Source: Halalkalibacter nanhaiisediminis
GTDB lineage: Bacteria; Bacillota; Bacilli; Bacillales; Bacillaceae_D
Reading direction: 5' to 3'
Assembly: GCF_007830185.1 (NCBI RefSeq)
Contig: NZ_VLKZ01000007.1
Span: 62,001-126,000 of the forward strand
Length of the DNA: 64,000 nt
Numbering within the stretch: position 1 is the first letter of the stretch; each line of letters opens with the position of its first letter. Below, in pieces: positions 59,756 through 64,000 of the stretch. Made by a program: the position numbers and the translations under genes. The notes under the pieces are model-generated. The model made no database searches. It worked only from the letters and a program-made list of their open reading frames with translations, and was not told where the DNA came from.

Positions 59756-61047
59756 AACCAGTTCAATTCACACAATTAGAAGAGACTCTTTATCATGAAC
59801 AGCTTGAGAATGGATTAGATGTGTATATCCTACCAAAAGCAGGTTTTAATAAAACGTATGCAACATTTACGACGAAATATGGCTCTATTGATCGTCATTT
59901 TACTCCGCTAGGAAAAGAAGAAGCAATTGAAGTTCCTGACGGGATTGCTCATTTTTTAGAGCATAAAATGTTTGAGGATGAAGAGGGAGATGTCTTCCAA
60001 GATTTCAGTAAACAAGGTGCATCAGCAAATGCTTTTACTAGCTTTACGCGAACAGCTTATTTATTTTCGAGCACGTCAAATGTCCAGAAAAATTTAGAAA
60101 CACTTCTTAACTTTGTTCAACATCCTTATTTTACAGATGAAAGTGTTGAGAAGGAAAAAGGAATTATTGGTCAAGAAATCACGATGTATGATGACAATCC
60201 AGATTGGCGCGTTTATTTCGGTGTCATCGAAAATATGTATAAAACTCATCCTGTTAAAATCGATATTGCTGGTACAATTGAATCGATCTCTCATATTACA
60301 AAAGATTTATTATATACGTGCTATGAAACGTTTTACCATCCTAGTAATATGCTTTTCTTCGTTGTCGGACCAGTTGATCCAGAAGCGATTATGCAACAAA
60401 TAAAAGAAAATCAAGCGAGTAAAGAGTTTGCTGAACCTAAATCAATTCAACGTTTCTTTGATGAAGAACCAGATCAAGTAGCACGCGAAAAGCATGTCAT
60501 TAGCATGCCTGTTCAAACTCCGAAATGTTTAATTGGAATTAAAGAAAAAGATGCTACTCGTCAAGGAAAGGATTTATTAAAAAGAGAATTGTCTATTTCG
60601 ATTTTACTCGACATGATGTTTGGGCAAAGCTCTGACCATTATCAAACACTTTATGATGAGGGCCTTATCGACGATTCATTCTCCTTTGATCATTCGGCTG
60701 AAGAAGGATTTGGTTTTACAATCATCGGTGGTGACACGAAGCATCCAGATAAACTTACAGAGCGCATAAAACAAATGATCGAATCATTTAAGCAATCTCA
60801 GTTATCTGAAGAGAGTGTCCAAAGAGCAGTGAAGAAAAAAATAGGCTCGTTTTTACGTTCGCTAAATTCACCAGAGTATATTGCCAATCAGTTTACTCGT
60901 TATCAATTTAACGATATGAATTTGTTTGATGTGGTTCCGGTACTTGAGAGCTTAACGGCTACACATTTGGAAGAAGTACTAGAAGATCATTTTCAATTTG
61001 ATCGCTTTACAGTGTGTCAAGTGATGAAAGAAGGGTATGAGCAATAA
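59752..61047 (+). CDS. ymfH: M16 family zinc peptidase YmfH
   Basis: Active partner in the pair, 431 aa. HFLEH at residues 67-71 forms the inverted zinc site, with the third ligand expected in EKGIIGQEITMYDDNP. Substrate unknown. It overlaps ymfF by ATGA and abuts ymfI with no gap. Confidence 0.92.
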   Translation: MKPVQFTQLEETLYHEQLENGLDVYILPKAGFNKTYATFTTKYGSIDRHFTPLGKEEAIEVPDGIAHFLEHKMFEDEEGDVFQDFSKQGASANAFTSFTRTAYLFSSTSNVQKNLETLLNFVQHPYFTDESVEKEKGIIGQEITMYDDNPDWRVYFGVIENMYKTHPVKIDIAGTIESISHITKDLLYTCYETFYHPSNMLFFVVGPVDPEAIMQQIKENQASKEFAEPKSIQRFFDEEPDQVAREKHVISMPVQTPKCLIGIKEKDATRQGKDLLKRELSISILLDMMFGQSSDHYQTLYDEGLIDDSFSFDHSAEEGFGFTIIGGDTKHPDKLTERIKQMIESFKQSQLSEESVQRAVKKKIGSFLRSLNSPEYIANQFTRYQFNDMNLFDVVPVLESLTATHLEEVLEDHFQFDRFTVCQVMKEGYEQ

Positions 61048-61776
61048 ATGAGAAATATTTTAATAACAGGAGCATCTGGGGGGATTGGCTCGGCTATTGC
61101 ACAAGAGCTAGCTTCCCCTGGTTGCTCTCTTTTTTTGCATTATTATCGAAATCATTCAGCGACCATAGAACTTGCAAAGGTTTGTGAGGAAAAGGGAGCA
61201 AAAGTGACAATGGTTTCTGCTGATTTAACGAGTGATGATGGGGATGAGAAGCTTCTTGCTACAATTCCAAATGGTATTATATTTGATGTAATCATTCATA
61301 ATGCAGGAATGAGTCCTTTTGGGTTATTTACTGATATGACAAATACAGAGTTAAAAGAAGTTATGAATATTCATTTACTTAATCCAATGAAAATGACACG
61401 TACATTGCTTCCACAAATGATTAGTCGTCAGAGTGGAAAAATAGTGGTCGTTTCTTCTATTTGGGGTTTGACAGGGGCTTCCTGTGAAGTGGTTTATTCC
61501 GCCGCCAAGGGTGGTTTAAATAGCTTTGTCAAAGGACTTGCCAAAGAGCTTGCTCCGAGTAATATTCAAGTAAATGGAGTTGCACCAGGGGCGATTGAGA
61601 CAGATATGTTAACGAGAAATGGAGTGGAACACCTGGCAGAGCTGGTTGAGGAAATTCCTGCGAATAACCTAGGGAAACCTCAAGATATAGCTGATGCAAT
61701 TGCTTTTCTTGCCTCGCAAAAAGCAAATTATATCAATGGTCAGATTCTTTCAGTAAACGGTGCTTGGTATTGTTAA
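61048..61776 (+). CDS. ymfI: Short-chain dehydrogenase/reductase YmfI
   Basis: A 242-residue classical SDR. The NAD(P) site ITGASGGIGSAIAQELA, NAG motif (IIHNAGMSPFG), the active-site VVVSSIWGLTGASCEVVYSA with YSAAKGG, and APGAIETDML are intact. It resembles FabG but is not in a fatty-acid operon; the substrate is unknown. It starts directly after the ymfH stop. Confidence 0.9.
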   Translation: MRNILITGASGGIGSAIAQELASPGCSLFLHYYRNHSATIELAKVCEEKGAKVTMVSADLTSDDGDEKLLATIPNGIIFDVIIHNAGMSPFGLFTDMTNTELKEVMNIHLLNPMKMTRTLLPQMISRQSGKIVVVSSIWGLTGASCEVVYSAAKGGLNSFVKGLAKELAPSNIQVNGVAPGAIETDMLTRNGVEHLAELVEEIPANNLGKPQDIADAIAFLASQKANYINGQILSVNGAWYC

Positions 61777-61849
61777 AAATTTTCTATGCATAAATTCAGC
61801 CATCTATAGAAAAAATAGATTTGAAGTACACTATCAAGGAGGAATTTAC

Positions 61850-62101
61850 ATGTCTGTACTCGAGAATTGGGAGCAATGGAAAGATTTTTTAGGTAATCGT
61901 TTAAACCAAGCACAAAATGAAGGAATGGCGCAAAATGTTGTCTCTGATGTTGCTTATCAAGTTGGTGAATATCTGTCGCAGCAAGTTGAACCTAAAAATG
62001 AACAAGAACGTGTCTTAGCTGAATTATGGAGTGTTGCTGATGAGCAAGAGCAGCATGCCATCGCCAATATGATGGTCAAACTTGTTCAAAATCAAGGGTA
62101 A
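61850..62101 (+). CDS. ymfJ: DUF3243 family protein YmfJ
   Basis: An 83-residue helical protein starting SVLENWEQWKDFLGNRLNQA, with EWSVADEQEQHAI-like sequence near the end (LWSVADEQEQHAIANMMVKL). The family is confined to bacilli and has no known activity. AAGGAGG precedes ATG 61850; an in-frame ATG at 61760 lies in ymfI and is rejected. A strong terminator follows. Confidence 0.88.
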   Translation: MSVLENWEQWKDFLGNRLNQAQNEGMAQNVVSDVAYQVGEYLSQQVEPKNEQERVLAELWSVADEQEQHAIANMMVKLVQNQG

Positions 62102-62107
62102 TCGATT

Positions 62108-62141
62108 AAGAAAAAACGTCGCAAAAGCGACGTTTTTTCTT
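62108..62141 (+). terminator. Strong bidirectional terminator after ymfJ
   Basis: AAGAAAAAACGTCGC 62108-62122 pairs perfectly with its 15-nt complement at 62127-62141 around AAAA. It closes the ymfC-ymfJ operon. Confidence 0.93.
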
Positions 62142-62210
62142 GACTATGCTAGTTGTTATTTATTTTTTAATGACATATGTCAAATGAAATTGACTCACTA
62201 ATAATTACTT

Positions 62211-62239
62211 TTCACTATTTACGATATAAATGTTAAAAT
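62211..62239 (+). promoter_or_regulatory. Sigma-A promoter candidate for ymfK
   Basis: TTCACT 62211-62216, 17-bp spacer, TAAAAT 62234-62239 preceded by TGT (extended -10). The 346-bp gap 62102-62447 otherwise holds the ymfJ terminator and the small ORF listed next; the rest is AT-rich with nothing recognised. Confidence 0.6.
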
Positions 62240-62285
62240 GAATAATAAAATCCAATAAAAGTGATTAGTATTTAGAGGGAGCTAG

Positions 62286-62384
62286 TTGAATATAACCATC
62301 TTTTATTCTAAACCAATTTATTCCGACAAAGTTCTTTCATTTGTGAATAAAATCAATTATCATAAAAGGAAGCGAGTACGTTAA
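62286..62384 (+). CDS. Possible 32-residue small protein upstream of ymfK
   Basis: TTG 62286 follows GAGGGAG by 4 nt and opens a frame of 32 codons ending in TAA. The product starts MNITIFYSKPIYSDKVLSF and ends with a strongly basic HKRKRVR. It lies downstream of the candidate promoter and 63 bp before ymfK. It may be a leader peptide, a small protein or chance; no homologue is known to me. Confidence 0.3.
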   Translation: MNITIFYSKPIYSDKVLSFVNKINYHKRKRVR

Positions 62385-62447
62385 AGTATAACAATGAGCT
62401 TCTTTTTCACCGACTTTTTTCTAACATAGTAGTAAAGGGTGACGCAA

Positions 62448-63221
62448 ATGGAAATGAAAGAATGGTATTTTGAATATCAAATACATAATAACAGACCAGG
62501 ACTTCTTGGCGATATTTCATCTTTACTAGGGATGTTAGCTATTAATATAATCACCATAAATGGCGTTGATGATATGAGACGTGGAATGTTAATTCGCAGT
62601 GATAGCGATGATCAAGTTGCTAGGTTCAGGGCTATTGTTGATATCATTGAAGACATTACGGTAACAAAATTTAGAGAGCCAAGGCTTCGTGATCGACTTG
62701 CTGTTCGTCATGGACAATACATTCAACGAGACGCAGATGATCGAAAAACATTCCGTTTTGTTCGTACAGAATTAGGACTACTTGTTGATTTTATGGCAGA
62801 ACTTTTTAAAAGGGACGGGCATTATCTTGTCGGAATTCGTGGGATGCCACGTGTTGGGAAGACAGAATCGATAGTTGCGGCAAGTGTATGTGCAAATAAA
62901 AGGTGGTCCTTTATTTCTTCTACATTGCTTCGTCAAACTGTAAGAAGTCAATTGGCAGATGATGAGTTGAGTGAAGACCATATTTTTATTATTGATGGCA
63001 TTGTAACGACCATGCGGTCAACAGAGAAACATCGTACACTTGTACGTGATATTATGAGAATACCAGCTGTAAAAGTAGTGGAGCATCCAGATATTTTTGT
63101 CCGTGAAACAGAATATGAATTAGATGATTTTGATTGTATTATTGAACTTAGAAATGAAGATAGTGAAGAGATTACGTACGAAGTTGTGGAATCGGGTTTT
63201 TCCTCCTTTGATATAAGCTAA
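62448..63221 (+). CDS. ymfK: ACT plus P-loop protein YmfK (DUF3388)
   Basis: A 257-residue protein conserved beside rodZ in bacilli. The N-terminus looks like an ACT ligand-binding domain (NNRPGLLGDISSLLGMLAIN with ITINGVDDMRRG). From about residue 132, GMPRVGKT fits the Walker A pattern GxxxxGK(T/S), and HIFIIDG with Asp183 could be Walker B. This suggests a small-molecule-sensing NTPase of unknown role. ATG 62448 follows AAAGGGTG by 7 nt; the GTG at 62439 overlaps that site. Confidence 0.85.
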   Translation: MEMKEWYFEYQIHNNRPGLLGDISSLLGMLAINIITINGVDDMRRGMLIRSDSDDQVARFRAIVDIIEDITVTKFREPRLRDRLAVRHGQYIQRDADDRKTFRFVRTELGLLVDFMAELFKRDGHYLVGIRGMPRVGKTESIVAASVCANKRWSFISSTLLRQTVRSQLADDELSEDHIFIIDGIVTTMRSTEKHRTLVRDIMRIPAVKVVEHPDIFVRETEYELDDFDCIIELRNEDSEEITYEVVESGFSSFDIS

Positions 63222-63242
63222 ACGTGTAGGTAGGTGTTAGGA

Positions 63243-64000
63243 TTGTCAGAATTAGGTCAATATTTAAAGGAAGTACGTGAGCAGAAGCAGATCTCTCTAG
63301 ATGACCTTCAACGAACAACAAAGATTCAGAAGCGCTATTTAATTGCGATTGAAGAGGGACGATTGGATACATTACCAGGATTATTTTATGCAAGAGCGTT
63401 TGTGAAAACATATGCTGAAGCGATTGGACTTGATCCTGAGCCATTGTTTGATCAATATCGAAACGAATTGCCGAATCCTCAACGAGAAGCAGTAACATTA
63501 CCTTCTCGTTCTGAACGATCAAAAACAGCGGAAGCTCCTAAGAAGAGAACAAAAGGAAATTCTGTTGTTTCAACTCTTATTGCGATCGTATTTATTGCTG
63601 TTGTTGTATTCGCGATTTGGTTAATAGCACAGAGTAGAGGCGGCTCAGATGATCAAGCTGTTTCTCCAGATACGACTGAAAGTGTAGAAGAGGCAGAGTT
63701 TTCTGAGGATGCTGGAATTAGTCCTGAAGAAGAGGAAGCGAGAGATCAAATAGAAGAGCCAGCACCTGAAGCTGAGCCACAACCTGAAGTTGAACCAGAG
63801 CCGGAGACTGAGGTGACATTTACTTTTGTTGAGAGTTCTGGTAATACATCTTATTTTCAATTAGAAAATGGTCAGTTGGATGATGTGCGTATTGAGTTAA
63901 CGGGTAGCTCTTATCTTGATGTAAAAAATGCATCAGGTCGTACATTCTACAGTGGACAACCAATAGCAGGTGAGGAAATTGTATTAGAAGATCTGGTTGC
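63243..64000 (+). CDS. rodZ: Cell-shape protein RodZ (YmfM), 3' truncated
   Basis: Bitopic protein that links MreB to the elongation machinery. The visible 252 residues have an N-terminal helix-turn-helix domain (about 1-85; LGQYLKEVREQKQISLDDLQ, FYARAFVKTYAEAIGLD), a basic juxtamembrane stretch (KKRTKG), one membrane helix (about 107-128), a very acidic P/E-rich external linker (about 137-195) and the start of the DUF4115 domain. TTG 63243 is the start. The frame is open to the window edge. pgsA usually follows. Confidence 0.92.
   Translation, partial: MSELGQYLKEVREQKQISLDDLQRTTKIQKRYLIAIEEGRLDTLPGLFYARAFVKTYAEAIGLDPEPLFDQYRNELPNPQREAVTLPSRSERSKTAEAPKKRTKGNSVVSTLIAIVFIAVVVFAIWLIAQSRGGSDDQAVSPDTTESVEEAEFSEDAGISPEEEEARDQIEEPAPEAEPQPEVEPEPETEVTFTFVESSGNTSYFQLENGQLDDVRIELTGSSYLDVKNASGRTFYSGQPIAGEEIVLEDLV

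Noticed and set aside
1-64000. CRISPR array, phage or insertion-sequence genes
   Set aside because: No regularly spaced direct repeats, transposase, integrase or phage structural genes were found; the whole window follows the conserved Bacillus gene order.

Overview
The window is a low-GC, tightly packed stretch of chromosome from an endospore-forming, flagellated member of the Bacillaceae (Firmicutes). All 67 genes called lie on the + strand. The gene order follows the classical Bacillus backbone: fla/che operon, sigD, rpsB-tsf-pyrH-frr, uppS-cdsA-dxr-rasP-proS-polC, the rimP-nusA-infB-rbfA-truB operon, ribF-rpsO-pnp, the dipicolinate/lysine genes, rnjB-tepA, spoIIIE and the ymfC-to-rodZ block. 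Protein sequences are clearly Bacillus-like but diverged from B. subtilis. Strongly acidic extracytoplasmic segments in FliO and RodZ would suit an alkaliphilic or halotolerant species, but that is inference. Both window edges cut genes: ylxF at the left, rodZ at the right. I saw no phage, insertion sequence, CRISPR array, tRNA or rRNA.

Region 1 (1-20540) is the distal half of the fla/che operon: hook assembly (fliK, flgD, a DUF3766-type gene, flgE), motor and switch (swrD, fliL, fliM, fliY, cheY), export gate (fliO, fliP, fliQ, fliR, flhB, flhA), placement GTPase and ATPase (flhF, flhG), chemotaxis adaptation (cheB, cheC, cheD), sigD, a FapA/DUF342 gene, two poorly known small genes and swrB. 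The most striking feature is that cheA and cheW, which normally lie between cheB and cheC, are absent: cheB is followed 27 bp later by cheC.

Region 2 (20541-34412) holds translation and envelope genes, several separated by intrinsic terminators: rpsB with a structured leader, tsf behind what looks like a Bacillaceae dispersed repeat, pyrH, frr, uppS, cdsA, dxr, rasP, proS and polC. Region 3 (34413-46719) is the nusA/infB operon, followed by ribF, rpsO with a probable S15 leader, pnp with a leader that can pair in two ways, ylxY and mlpA. Region 4 (46720-52120) has ymxH, then dpaA-dpaB behind a near-consensus sigma-K promoter, then asd-dapG-dapA. Together these make aspartate semialdehyde, dihydrodipicolinate and spore dipicolinic acid. 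Region 5 (52121-64000) has RNase J2, the ClpP-like TepA, the SpoIIIE DNA pump, a GntR regulator, a paired inactive/active M16 peptidase set, a short-chain dehydrogenase, the ACT plus P-loop protein YmfK and RodZ.

The points most worth a second look are the cheA/cheW gap, RNA structures placed before flgE, swrD, rpsB, rimP, pnp, dpaA and rnjB, a perfect inverted repeat over the asd promoter, a possible 32-residue ORF before ymfK, and the ACT/P-loop architecture of YmfK. Everything here was read by eye; no database search or folding calculation was run.
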